A stretch of 64,000 nucleotides of DNA, taken from the NCBI GenBank assembly GCA_036245805.1, contig BTRK01000006.1:33174901-33238900 (forward strand). Reading direction: 5' to 3'. The DNA comes from Pristionchus mayeri. Lineage: Eukaryota; Nematoda; Chromadorea; Rhabditida; Neodiplogasteridae. Every line of letters begins with the position of its first letter. The first letter of the stretch is position 1. Made by a program: the position numbers and the translations under genes. Below are positions 37,220 to 49,570 of the stretch, piece after piece. A model generated the notes under the pieces. It was given only the letters and a program-made list of their open reading frames with translations, searched no databases and had not been told where the DNA came from.

Positions 37220-40105
37220 TTAGCTGTGCAGGCCACTGCGCCTGTATGGATTGGCGGGGAGCTTGGGATAGAGCGAGTTGAAACGTGGTGGTGATGGGCG
37301 TGCGGCTTGATTGGCCGACGTTTCGGGTACGGTAGCCGCACCACCGCCACAGCCCGGCTGAGGCAACTCCGACTGTAAAGAGGAATATCATTTAGAGAGT
37401 TGAATAGGTAATGAAAATTTGAGTAGATCGTTTGCTGACCATGGAGGGAGCAGTGGGAGTGTAGGGTGGAGGAGGAGTGGAGGGGCCATTGGCAGAGAGA
37501 GGAGGAGGAGCATGAGAGGGAGCAGCTGGATATGATCCCCCTCCTCTTCCTCCTCCATTGTGTCGATTGTGACGACGAGATGGAGCCCCCATCAATTGAG
37601 ATGGAAGAGGAAGTGAAGACGGAGAGGCGATGTCTCTGCAAGAAGGGAGACATCAACCACTCATAACGAGTTACAGAGTACGATACTAAGAGTGAATCGT
37701 TCTCCATACCTTCGAAGTCGTGCTACACAATTCTGCGTGATCGCCGCTCCGTCGTAGTTCATAGTCATCACGTCCTGCAAATAATACCCATGAAATTAAA
37801 GATTATAAAATTTCCTCAACGAACCATATCCGAAAACAGATTTAAAGAGTAACCATCCAACACATTTCTACTAACGAGTACAATCTCCCCCGATCTACCG
37901 TATCCAGTAACGTACCTGGGTAGATATGGCAGGGACCATCTCAGTCAGCTCACGGAAGCATCCGAAGATGGCCGAACTCACACTTGCGTATGAAATTACC
38001 GAGTCAGCGATACCCTGAATATCGATTGGCTACCGTACCTATCAACCGAGGGAAGGAGTACCTGCATCCCATTTCTGTATCTGTACATCTTGATGACTTC
38101 CATCTCCTTCCTCGTCTCTTCCAATCCAATCTCTGCTGCCTCGATGTCCATTCTGACCTGCAAAAGATCAAAGATCAGTCGAGTAGAATATCCAGGTGAA
38201 GGTTAATGTCAAACTACAAAATGTTAAGATATTAACCTGTAAATGTTCTTCAGGCTCATTATACAAAGACCAGAGTAGATACCGCACCTGCTCCAGTTGT
38301 TGTCTCTTTCTGAGTGTGTCATCCTCACTTCTTCTTCTTAGGAATGGCACTCCTCCCTTTCGAAGGGATTCTGTGATCTTCGCCTGAGAACAACGCATCA
38401 GCATCTTCGCTTTCCATCGGGAATTTCCACTACTTGGACGTCACGGAATAAAACGCAACAGTGAGTGCAACTATCCAGGTGCGATACACATTTAATTGCG
38501 AGACATATGCAATTGTCGCGTCCGTACTACCTATACAATTTTATTTTTTTCCACTGAATGAACGAAATGAAAGATGAAAGACTGGAGATGGATTACCTTC
38601 TTCTCGTATAGACTGGCCACTCTCATCTCTGCCTCTCTCACTTCCTTCTCGGCCTCGTTGATCTTGCGGAGCTCCTGAGAAGAAAATCACTCATCCAATA
38701 TCCACAATTACGGAAAATTACTCTTCGGTGGTTCTTGAGATTCGAGTGAACATGATTATATTTTCAATTACATTTCAAAAACCTTATCGCAACCCGTATG
38801 AATTCCGATCCTTGGAAGTCCTAATAACAACCCCATTCCTCATATCCCACTCTCATGGTCGTCACTCACCCGTCACTTCATTGTCAATCTGATGGACATG
38901 GACAGGGGGTCTCGCTCTCTCCCATATTTTTCCCGGGTCATACATAATGCAGCTTATACCAAACGAGGCGCGAAGTGTAGGACAAAATTACTTGTTTTTG
39001 AGTGAATCTCCACCACTGTAGACCTACCGCATTCTTCTCTATCTGCCTCTACCGTATCCCACCGTACCTCGATGTAGTATCTCCTGTCTCCGGCTGCTCG
39101 TGTGGCGTGATTAGCATCCATCTTGAGTAGATCTGCCTGGTGCTGTCCTACATCGGCCACTGCCGCATTGTCTGAAATTAGCCATTGTATCCATACAGTT
39201 TCCATTAATCAAAACTAACATTTGAAATCAGGGGGTATATCATTTTAGAACTGGTCATTTTAAAACTCTTTGTTTTTGAACTCAGTGATGAATTTGGAAT
39301 ACTTTATTTTTCACCCTCTGTAGAGTTCTGAAATGATCAGTTCTAAAATGGATACACCCCCGAAATTAGTGTTCAGTAGTTCTAAACCATAATCTGCCGT
39401 ACTCTGCAATACTCACTTGAGTGGCGGACGTGTGCTTCGAATGCTGCTGCAGCCTTTCGTTGTGCTTCTGCCGCTCGCAGAATGTGCTTACTGAATAGAA
39501 GAAATGAGTGAGAGGGAGGGGATATAGATATGCTGATGAGTTTCGAATAGTACACAAACGTGAAGAATGAGGAGATCTCATTCAACAATTGTAATAATTC
39601 TCTAGATGCACAAATTGGGAGTGATTACTTACGTGGCAATGGTCATCTGGTCGATAGCCTCATTGAGTCCTCCAGGGGGAGGACCAAGACCCAGAATGCG
39701 ACCAGCACTCTTTGTACGACGGCCGAAGATCGACGAGGAGACACCGTCACATTCATCCACACCTTCAAGAGAAGAATTAGGAAGGAGAGGGAGGATGAGA
39801 TGGCTATGCCCCATGATACGATGGACTATGGAGGGAGGACTACTCTGCTCACCCACTGCTCTGGCAAATACAACGGACAGAATGATGATGGTGAGAAGAG
39901 AAGAGAAGGACTGGAGTCCTTCCCTCCCTTCCCTCCATGCATAAGAGAATTCCATCGCCCGCCTTCCCTCACTACTCCATCAATCATCATCACCCATTAA
40001 TAATCTCGTTTCCCCACACTACTCCTCCATTTACCGTACCTCCATTGGTCCTGACACTCATCTCGAGTGCAGCACCCGCCGAGCGACGACCCATCGAGAA
40101 CGAGT
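37220..40105 (-). CDS. Coiled-coil, possibly BAR-like protein with Pro-rich tail
   Basis: The orthologue is not recognised. Twelve exons join in phase: 40040-40105, 39633-39762, 39417-39490, 39068-39171, 38597-38674, 38288-38383, 38062-38157, 37916-38014, 37710-37774, 37440-37635, 37220-37372 (stop at 37220), plus a possible first exon at 44176-44224. The order is: MGRRSAGAALEMS; SSSIFGRRTKSAGRILGLG; then about 200 residues of long amphipathic helices (HILRAAEAQRKAAAAFEA, INEAEKEVREAEMRVA, QQLEQVRMDIEAAEIGLEET, EVIKMYRYRNGMQGIADSVI); then a Pro-rich tail with PPPPYTPTAP. The helical part and the F/Y-rich third helix (SVSSAIFGCFRELTEMVP) resemble a BAR-type membrane-curving domain, but this is inference. 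Nine of the listed internal exons are bounded by good splice sites. (Eleven downstream exons are certain; the twelfth, 44176-44224, is tentative.). Confidence 0.75.
39231..39361. mobile_element. Small MITE (131 bp)
   Basis: Inverted arms of about 40 bp, GGGGGTATATCATTTTAGAA against its complement ending TACACCCCC. It lies in an intron of the coiled-coil protein gene. Confidence 0.8.
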
Positions 40106-40505
40106 CTGCAATCAATTGAATATGCAAAAAAACAAAATCGATAAATTACAGACGAAAATCAATAACTATCACGCTTGTTTGGAGACAAAAATGAGTGAGA
40201 AGGAGAGGAGAGATGGGGAGGGGGAGGCTAATAGCATGGACAACTCATGACCACGGGGGCTACAATTCTTCTCAAACACCCGATTCTTGGAGATGATCGG
40301 CAAACTTTTTTCCCCTAGTCCATTCATAGAATTGTATGAGGGGCTGATGTGATAGGGAGTTCGATCGAGATACGAGGAAGTCTCGAGACACGAACACTTC
40401 ACAGAAGTCCCCATCACAAATAAGCCATTTTGCACGAAGAGAAAGATGAGTAATTGTCTGATTCTCTCCATTCCGAATACTCTCTCATTCAGTCTGACAT
40501 GGTAG

Positions 40506-40519
40506 AGAGTGTGCTGGAT

Positions 40520-40550
<31 letters not shown>

Positions 40551-40568
40551 CGGGGGGGGGGGGGGGGG
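40506..40568 (+). repeat. (GA)n and poly-G tract
   Basis: A GAGAGA microsatellite runs directly into an uninterrupted run of about 17 G residues (40552-40568). Confidence 0.85.
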
Positions 40569-40926
40569 CTAATCGTCGTCTCGGCACTCGCCAACTTCTT
40601 TCTAGTCTCTAATCACTTGTTGATCGTTTCTAGGGTGCAAACAGAGGCTGATTGGATCAGGCGACGGTGTGCAACTGCACTCATCATTCTGACCCACCTC
40701 AGAGAGCACTTATACTTCGAGCAAAACCTGACATTTCATGACAGCGACGAAATATTCACCTCGAGGGCAAGCAAGGAGAAGGAGGATTAGAGGATATGAA
40801 AGAGGAGGCAGATATCAAGACAGATGCTGTTTCGGAGGTACTTTGCCCTAGGCTAGAATATCAAGAAAAATACCTCATACAAAGTGATAATCCATCTGAG
40901 CACCGAAACATGCCTTCACGTAAATA

Positions 40927-42170
40927 TTGGGGTGTCCGGAAAGTTCGTATAATGCTTCGGAAAAAAGTCAGTTCGTGATCAAATGCAGTGATTGCGCAAT
41001 CTGTTTGTCAACAATGTGTTGCATCATTCTGACGTTGAGTAGTGAGAGGATTTAATCAGTCTCCTAGTTGCTACATTGATTCTTGTGATGGACTCCCATC
41101 TCTACCTCCGAGCAGTTTTACTTCATTACTACCGTCTTGGCCGATCCGTGAAGGAGGCCCACTCTGCCCTGGCCCAGTCGGAAGGAGCTGACGCCCCCTC
41201 CATACCCTTCTGCTATAAGTGGTTCTCCCGCTTCAAGAAAGGGGAGTTTGGTCTCGATGATCAACCCCGCTCTGGACGCCCTCCCTCCCTCGATCAGCCT
41301 CTCGTTCTCTGCACACTGAAGCGCAAGCCCATGGCCAGTGTGCGTGAGTTTAAGAAGGATACTGGTACTCCCAGATCAACGGTGTCCGATATCCTCCATC
41401 GATCTGGGAAGAAGCCGAAACTCCCACAAGTGATTCCCCATGACCTCTCCCCCGAACAGCTGAAAAATCGTGTTCAAGTCTGTCGGGAATTACTCCATCG
41501 TAGATCCAATCTTCGATGGGTCAATTCCATCATCGCTACAGATGAGAAGTGGATCACGTACGATAACCCTGTGAGGAGACTGCAATGGGTGGATGCAGAT
41601 GAGAAGCCCACGCCCGTCCCGAAGAAGGAAGAGCACGGAAAGAAGGAACTCCTCTGCTTCTTCTTCTCAGTGCTCGGTCCCATCTACTGGGAGATCCTCG
41701 CCCCTGGCACCAGCATCAATGCCGACCTCTTCTCTGAACAACTGGAAGATGTCGCGATCAGAATCCCTCCCAGACTCCTGAACCAGGGCAAAATTCTTCT
41801 TCTGATGGACAATGCTCGCCCACATCGAGCGAAGATGACCCAGAAGAAAATGGACGAGCTGAAGATCGAGAGGATTCCCCATCCACCGTATTCCCCGGAT
41901 CTCTCCCCATGCGACTACCACTGCTTCCGCTCTCTCTCTCTGACTTCTGCAAAGGAAAGAAGTTCAAGAATCGAGATGAAATTGTGAGGGTTTTCGTGAA
42001 CTGGGCGGTCTCGAAGAAACCCGCATTCTGGAAGAGAGGAATCGAGACCCTGCCCAATCGCTGGAGGGAGGTAGTGAGAAAGAAGGGGGCATACATTGGT
42101 CACTGAGAATTGTAAAGCATTGAATAAAAAATAAAAACAAAAAATTATACGAACTTTCCGGACACCCCAA
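40927..42170 (+). mobile_element. Full-length mariner transposon (1244 bp)
   Basis: Perfect 27-bp terminal inverted repeats start TTGGGGTGTCCGGAAAG (40927-40953) and are mirrored at 42144-42170. TA duplications flank it (40925-40926 and 42171-42172). The size is typical of mariner. It carries one transposase gene in the plus direction and lies in the possible long first intron of the minus-strand coiled-coil gene. Confidence 0.96.
41088..42106 (+). pseudogene. Mariner DD34D transposase, one frameshift
   Basis: Cut-and-paste transposase. The N-terminal helix-turn-helix part contains CYKWFSRFKKGEFGLDDQPR and SGRPPS. The catalytic triad is complete: TDEKW, then LLMDNARPH, then YSPDLSPCDYH, with 34 residues between the last two aspartates. 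ATG 41088 is used because the in-frame TTG upstream is not a likely start. The frame breaks in a CTCTCTCTCTCT run at 41930-41941, where one CT unit too many diverts the reading frame to an early stop at 41987. The expected C-terminus (GKKFKNRDEI, FWKRGIETLPNRW, ending GAYIGH) continues in another frame to TGA 42106. Total coding length is about 339 codons, normal for the family. Apart from that slip it looks intact, so it is young. Confidence 0.95.
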
Positions 42171-42172
42171 TA

Positions 42173-45100
42173 TAAATATGACTCGTTATAAATATGACTC
42201 GAGCAAAAGAAAATGCATTGAGTGTGATTGAGATGAAGGAATAGTCCAGAGTGGGAGGTCATCTCCAATGAGTGAGAGATGGTAGAGAGATGCAACTGAG
42301 TGACACTCTTCACAAACCACGATGACTTCCCTCAGATGGGAGACTACTACTATTCTAGTATCTCTAGATAACAAGAGATGGGCAAGATAGGGAGCAGAGA
42401 TTAGATGAGTTCTCATCATTTCGAGTACTCACAAGTGCACTTGGCATAAATGAACGAAGAGCGATTCGAGTGACTCTCTCCGTTTCGAATACTCCCTCTT
42501 GAGATCGAGATATGATTGGAGGGAGTTGTGCTCTATTGGACCATTACGCAATGGGAATATGGAAGAGGAAGAGAGGGGTTCTAAGGGTGTCTCCTAATTG
42601 AGACTGCTGTCCACTTCCACATCCGGCAAGTGGACGGGGTGAGGGAGGATTTCACGCTTGAGAGAGATCATTGAGAATGAAGAGAGTAAAGAAATAACAG
42701 AGATTAGCGAGAGAGTATGTGGAATCGAGAGGGTGGAAAGAGCATTCGGGACTCAACTCTCCCAATTTTCCGTACTCTCTCGTATGTTCCTCTCTCTTTC
42801 TCTCGTTCGTAAAGCGCGGTAGAGCGTGTAGGATGGAGTTCCGAGAGATTGGAGAGACTCTTCCCTCCACGGTCTAGTTCCCTCTAACCAATGACAGAGT
42901 AAGTGATGGAGAGAGAGTCGACCCCCTTCAGGGGTTCGGATTCCGCTCGAGTGATCTAATGAGGACGAGAGAAGGACTGTTATGAATGAGGAGAAGTTCA
43001 CCAACTATGAAAACTAAGATTTACTGAGAAGTATTTTAAATAACATATCAATCGAAGTCTAGCGATATTTAGTTAAATGAGTACCATTTTCAACATAAAA
43101 AATGGGAAATGAATTTGAGCTTTATATTTCGAGTAAACTCTCTTCGCTCAGAGACAGAAATGAAGAATGGGTAAAGAGAAGAGATGTTAATTTATCCTGT
43201 GGATGTTCGAAGGAGAGACTGCCAGGACAGTGTGATGAGTGGATAACAGATGGTCTTATTCCCAATGCACGAGAACAAAGAAATACGAGCAGGTCATGGC
43301 TGGGAGGAGACCGTCACTCTGCCTGTTACAGCCCCCTCTATCAGGTTACGCCCAATCAAGAACCACCAAGTGAGGAGAGAAACGGGCTGCCGTAGAGAGA
43401 AATAACCATATTTTGTCAATGGTGCAGAACAGGCACGAAGGTACTGTAAGGGTGAGGGTAGGTCAAGAAGAGTGGCAGAATCATGACAATGAACCGCGTG
43501 GGAGGTCATGTCCTCTGCTGATGAGAGAGAGACCACCTGCACTCTCTACATTCAGCGTGCTCTATCGTCTCTCTGCACATCTGCACTCTCCTCAAAGCCC
43601 ATTCTCTCTGACAAAAAGAGGCGCCGCCCCATCTCCGAAAAGCGTTTTATATGGACAGACGCAATGATCTTGCAAGGGTTTAGTGGGCATGGGAAGGGGA
43701 AGAATGAGTTGGTGCACTTGACTGATAATCTCAATCTCTAGACAACTTCCATATTTCATCCGATTGATAACCGTGTGAAATAGAGGGGAGGGACGTCAAA
43801 ACAGTGAGAATCCCGCCTCTCAAAATAACCTGAGGAGACAAGGAGAGAAGTTGGTCTATAGAGAGAAGAGGACTGAGAAGACGAAGTACCACACGCTTGT
43901 TTTGCCATTCGGACGAAGAGTACTCGAGACTGATTCAGAGAACAGAATGGTTCATAATAGAGATGGCCAAAGCATTCTTCTCATAGACACTCCATCATGC
44001 AGATTCACCATTCCTCATTTCATTCGAATCAATAGGCTAAACACAATAGCTATGGAATATTGCAACGCAATTCACAGAAATGAAAGATCAGCTAGAGAAA
44101 TGGTCGTAAACTATACTCTCTCATGAAATAAAGAAGTCATAATTCTTTTTCCAGTCTCGACCGAGTCCTTGGCACCTGCGAGGGCCAAGGGGACACTGCA
44201 TTCCCCGCAGTCTCTCGTTCCCATCGGAGAGAAGGGAGGAAATGAGAGAGTCGCCAGTACGGTAATTAGCGCCTGTGAGAGAGGAGGATGGGGACTCATC
44301 TATTTACTACTTCTCGAGGCAGCACATCATAAGGGGAAGGACACTCTCATCCACGGGGAAAATGGGACAGATGAAGTGAATAGCAGGATAAGGAATCTCC
44401 TCTCATCTCAGAATCAGCTCAAGTGTGAAATTCGACACTGCCAAGCTACTCCATCTACCCTCTATCTCCTTCCCCCAGTGTAAGTCAAGCCAAGCGTGAT
44501 TTCATACGACGACAGCCTATCAGACATCACTCCCACTCACTGGAGATAATCAGAGAGGGGCTTCGGCCTCCAATCCATAGGTCGGGAAATAGCTGCAGCT
44601 CAGCTTAGAGTGGGAAAGAACGGAAAGGGCGACTCTCTTATCTCGATTGAGTCCCTCCCCTCCTAGCACCTGGCCATTCACAGAAAGTGCGAATGGATTC
44701 GACGTTTAAGTGAGGGAAGTTGAGAAATGAAAGTACAATCGGGACATCGACTAGGGAGTAAAACCGAGTATGCAGCCTACGAAAAGAGGAGATCCTAATG
44801 AGAAATTCGAGCATATCGTATCTCGCTCGTCCAAGGATTGGCAAAAAGTTGAGAGGGAAGAAGAGATCCGAGAAGTAATTTCCCCTCAACGAGAAACGGC
44901 GGAAATATGGATCTGCTCAATTGAAGGGAGGGGGCGCAGACCAATATCCTCCCTTTTCCCAACCTTTTCTTCGTATTGCGTTTCGATGCGATAAATCCGA
45001 AAATGGAGAAGAGAGGGCATTGGAATGGCAAGGATGAGAAAAAATGAGAGAGGAGAAGCGGGTTATAGAGTACGAGAGAGTGCGCGAAAGAGAGAGGGTG

Positions 45101-48100
45101 CAGAGAAAGCAGCTGCAAATTGCATTGTTCACAGTGGGAGGAAGAGGTGTCGAATTGATGAGGACTGCTCACTGACACCAAATTGAAACGACCACAAAGA
45201 AATAACGTTAGCCTTTCCGGTTTGAGACGATGCGGTTATAGACACAAAGAGGCGGATCTTGCACGAATCAATGAAATACTCTTACTCCTACGCCAGAACT
45301 ACAAAGAATGCAGCCAGCACGGAGTGAATAATCGATAGGGAAAAGTGTGGAGATTCAGACTCGCAACACGAATCAAACAGCTGCTCTCTGGCTCTCTCGT
45401 TTCACTCGACTGCATAGCTAATTGTCGTTCAATTAGGGGGAGAGGGTGAAAACACGAAGTCAGATGACGTCTGTCTGGAGAAGAGAACACGAAGAGCAAC
45501 TACTTCCGATGAGGACATTGGAATACCCCATCTATCATGGGACGGAGTCATCTCGAGAATCTATTGAGTAGGCATGGTGATAATCTAGATAAGGCCGTGT
45601 CGATACTAAGAAGAGGGGCAAAACATCTGCCAAGCATCAGAATGTCGAAAGAGACTCACGCTATCGGAGAAACACCCCACTCCCTACTGCAATATAGAGG
45701 GAGCTTAAGCAGAATGACTGCAATGAGGTATATCGTAACCTTTAGATACAGCAATATTGTTTTCCCTCATGCTATCGACAGGTGAAAATTTCCTCCGGCC
45801 AATCGTATCGTGAAAAAATAGTGAATTCACTCTTTTCCCGCGCGTCGCATTGATACAGAGTGCAAGAGCCACTCAAAATATTGAATGGAGATGAGAGTAT
45901 ACGCAGACAGAGACAAACAAGTCCCCAAGTAGCTTCATTTATTTTGAGTCGAACGTCATAGAAGAAAGTATCTACCATTGAATGAGTGGAGACTTAACGA
46001 ATATGGATGAGTGTTCCATCGATAGAAAAAAGGACATGAGAAATAGACAGAGTATACAACTCCCTAAATGCAAAGTGTTCGTTAATCTGCACAGCCCGTG
46101 CTGATTCACGACGGATCTAGGAATACGACGACCAAATATTGACAATGGAGGCTACTATTCCCCGTTCCCAGGATGATTACTCGTGCCAGAGAAGGAGTGA
46201 GATGATTCACGCCTTGAGGCAGAGAGAGAGAGGACTGTTAATCTGTACAGAGGACAGGGAATACCGTACCTCTTGTTATGCTAAGAGTACAAGTAAGTGA
46301 AGGGAGCTGGAGCAATACCGTATCCCCCGGAACACTTGAAATGAACATTGGAACTCCCGAGAAACCACTAAAATTATACAGATACCACGGAGTGCTGTGG
46401 GGCCAAGATGAGAATAATGAGATCCAAGAGAGGGGGAAGAGGAGGGTCTTTGTTCGGGTATAACCCGATGAATGTCTCTATGCTCTCCTCCCTCAGGGTA
46501 ACCCCACTAAACCCCCGAGGGGGCTATGCAAATGAGGGGGGCAATGATGAGAGAGTGTTCGGATTGGAGAGAATATAGAGAAGGAGAGAACGGACGAGAA
46601 AGTGGGGGAAGATGAGAGACCGAAGAACACTCGCAGACTTAGATGAATGGCTACACGGCTCACTAACGGACCAGCTTAGACTCTCTCGGTTTCCCATACT
46701 CTCTCGTCTAGTCTCTTTCTCTTTCGGTCTCTCACTCGCACGTGATCTCTTTCCAAGGAACTGACTCACTCGGTTTGAATATCCTACATTCACGCCAATT
46801 ATGGGTTGAGATATCGGGATTAAGAAGGGAGGGAGAAAAATCAAGAGGGAGCAGACTGTAGAGGAAAAGACAAGGGAATAGAAGAGGAGATAGAAGGGAA
46901 AGGTAATCGACGATTAAATGGTAGATCACTAGATGGATGCTGGGGAGAGAGTGGAAATGTCAGGAGCGACGGTTGATTCGTTTCGAGAAAATGCGGAGTG
47001 AATCGTGATTTCCGTAGTGCCAAGTTTCCCACGTAAACGCTGCGAAAAATGAGGAAGTAAAGGGGTCTAATTCGCAGAATTATGGAGATGGAGAGAGGAG
47101 AAGGGAGGCTACAAATGGTGAAAAGGAGATGACGAACAAGGAAAAAAGAAGGAAAAAAACGTAACGAAAAAGCGGAGAGGCGAAAAGAAAGAATAGTAAA
47201 AAATGAGGAATCGCAAGGAAGAATTCGGGATTTCTTGCTCGTAAAAGCAAGCACAGCAAAAGAGGACGAGGACGGATTGTATGCAGGAAAGTGCAGCCAC
47301 ATGAGTAAGACGGCTAGCATACAAGCTGAGGACGAGAATGGGAGGAGGATCAGAGGACAATCGGGGAATGACCAGCATGACCTCACCCTTGCTACCTCGG
47401 CATATCAAATGGAGAGGAAGGGCAGTCGAATGGTATTTGCACAAGTAGCAAGCATAAGACAAAAAAGTGGCGCGAGAGGGGGCGTAATGAAAGAAATAAC
47501 GCACTATTTTGGAACGAATGAGATAGAAAAGCGATGGGAAGAGGAAAGATCGATGGGCGATTGAGAAGGACTCAGTGATCTACCAGATAGGGAAGAGATG
47601 AGGTTAGGGAAGAGGAGGGGAGTTCAATCGATCCATCGAGTCCTCCTCTTCCTCCCTTCCCTTGGGCGCGCAATGACCTGGGAAAAGAAGGCACTACGTG
47701 AATGACCCGTTAGATGGGGAGGGAGGGGATGGGCTAAGGAGGGGAGGGAGGGAAGGGTCTGTTACTCTCCCCTCATTCCCAATGGAGAGATGACCCAGCT
47801 GATCTGCTAACTAGATAAGGCATGGGAAGCGAGTGCTCTCTGATAAACTGATCAGAGAGCAGATTAAGATGAATCCCGGAGGGAATCATTTACAACTCAC
47901 ACTGGTCACCATAGCTCGGGGGGGGGGGGGACAAAAGCACAACGGACAAAAGCACAACAATTCACCATTAATTTGCGATTGGACGTGGCAACTTGGGAGT
48001 TCCTTCATTGTAACCAGTATGTGCTCCCCTACATTTGCATATGCAATTCTTGTTGCTAGGCGATCATGAGTTTCACCCTTCACCCATGACCAGGGGTTCA

Positions 48101-49396
48101 TGGTCCAAAATTGAACATTTGAGTGGAAAATCATGGTTACATAATCACCAAATGCCGTAACCAATCAGTCACCATGTTACTAGTTTAGAGTAGTTTCTGG
48201 GGTACTCGAATATCGGTTGGTTACGGCATCTGGTGATTATCTAATCAAGATTTTCCACTAAAATTTTCAATTTTTGACCATGAACCCCTGGTCATGGGTG
48301 AAGGGTGAAACTCATGATCGCCTAGCAACAAGAATTGCATATGCAAATGTAGGGGAGCACATACTGGTTGCAATGAAAGAACTCCCAAGTTGCCACGTCC
48401 AATCGTAAATTAATGGTGAATTGTTGTGCTTTTGTCCGTTGTGCTTTTGTCCCCCTCCCCATAGCTCTAAAGATCTAAAAATCGCATTACTCGTGAAGTT
48501 TGGAAGATAAAACTGTAATGATTAGTGAAATGAAACAGACGCTGATGGAATCCCCGTCGAGGGACTGGCAATGGAAGAGACGCGGGCATCAGAGAGATGG
48601 ACTAGTGAGGAATACAGTGATCTGAAAGGGATACTGTAAGGGAGATGAGGAGGGAGGAGGAAGAGGAGTGAAGAGAACGATCACTCACTGATGCGAGAAT
48701 ATGTAGCAGATGATTCAACTCGTGTTCGGAATGGTAAGAGGATTGGGAGTGAAGGCAGAGGCAGTCGGGTGAGAAACGATGAGAGAAGATGTGAATAGGA
48801 GAGACAGGGAAATATGCAAATCATGCACGGTTTGGCAGATGTTTTCGCGCGTTTTCAAGGTCAGCCGAGAGGGTTTACGCAAATGAGAGAGGTGTTTCGC
48901 CGCTGGTTTTAATTTTTTATGATTCTCTGAAGAAGAAGGGATGTGATTGATGAGAATGAGCAGCTGATCATACAAAGAGAAGAATGGCAAGGAGAAAGAG
49001 TAGAAGACAAGTTGGTTAGTCGTCTCGAATGTGCGCCCTCTGATAGGAAGGACAGAAGAATCAATCTCTGTCTTCTCCTTCTCCGATATGAGTAATTAGA
49101 AATTGTAAAATTTAGGAAGCGATGGATCATGAAAGGAACTTGAATCGTGTGATGTTTTAGTAAGGAGAACTTTGGACCCCACAATCTTTGGCATTTACAC
49201 ACATATTAGCAGATGATGTTCCACAAGTGTCTCGTTCCGTAGTGATTTCGTGAAGGGGATATCTCAATAGACTTGCACACTTGACCCCAATCGAGTGGTA
49301 GATCCCTCCACTCTTCATTGTGTGACAAGAGTCTATGCAAACACTCCAGGACTCGATTCTTTCATCGACTCAGTCAATCAAAAGCTTTTCGATTAA
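42173..49396. other. 7.2-kb purine-rich stretch without a convincing gene
   Basis: The plus strand is strongly G/A-rich (GAGAGAG, AGGAGG and AAGAGG tracts). Open frames in it are short, low-complexity and lack plausible splice borders. One possible small exon of the coiled-coil gene lies at 44176-44224 (minus; MGTRDCGECSVPLALA, phase 1, matching the next exon). The only clear element is the foldback at 47918-48458. The strand bias would fit pyrimidine-rich introns or UTR of a minus-strand transcript. Confidence 0.4.
47918..48458. mobile_element. Foldback element with 9-bp target duplication
   Basis: 541 bp with inverted arms of about 240-260 bp, sharing GACAAAAGCACAAC, TTGCATATGCAATT and CATGACCAGGGGTTCATGG. 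The direct repeat CCATAGCTC lies at 47909-47917 and 48459-48467. An 8-9-bp duplication fits hAT-like integration. The left end starts with a run of 13 G, against CCCCCTCC at the right end. Confidence 0.88.
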
Positions 49397-49402
49397 TTTA
49401 TT
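49397..49402 (-). terminator. Polyadenylation signal of the acid phosphatase gene
   Basis: AATAAA on the minus strand, about 170 nt past the stop codon at 49571. Confidence 0.45.
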
Positions 49403-49570
49403 ATAAGGGCAGCAAATATCTCAAGATCCAACGATAACTGCTCGATAAAGATCAAATATTAATGCTTGATATCGAATTGTTCTTCCTCCTCCTTCTTCCT
49501 GTGACAGTGCATGTCCTTCGGATGACACACGATTACCTCGTCCTCTTTTGTCTTCTGGAGAGATCAAAGA

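Noticed and set aside
37132..37707. 191-codon minus-strand open frame
   Set aside because: It reads across two introns of the coiled-coil gene in the wrong frame; the spliced Pro-rich exons 37440-37635 and 37220-37372 explain the locus.
46841..47386. 181-codon minus-strand open frame, hydrophobic
   Set aside because: It is a by-product of the purine-rich plus strand: Ser/Phe/Leu/Pro low complexity, no motif and no splice borders.
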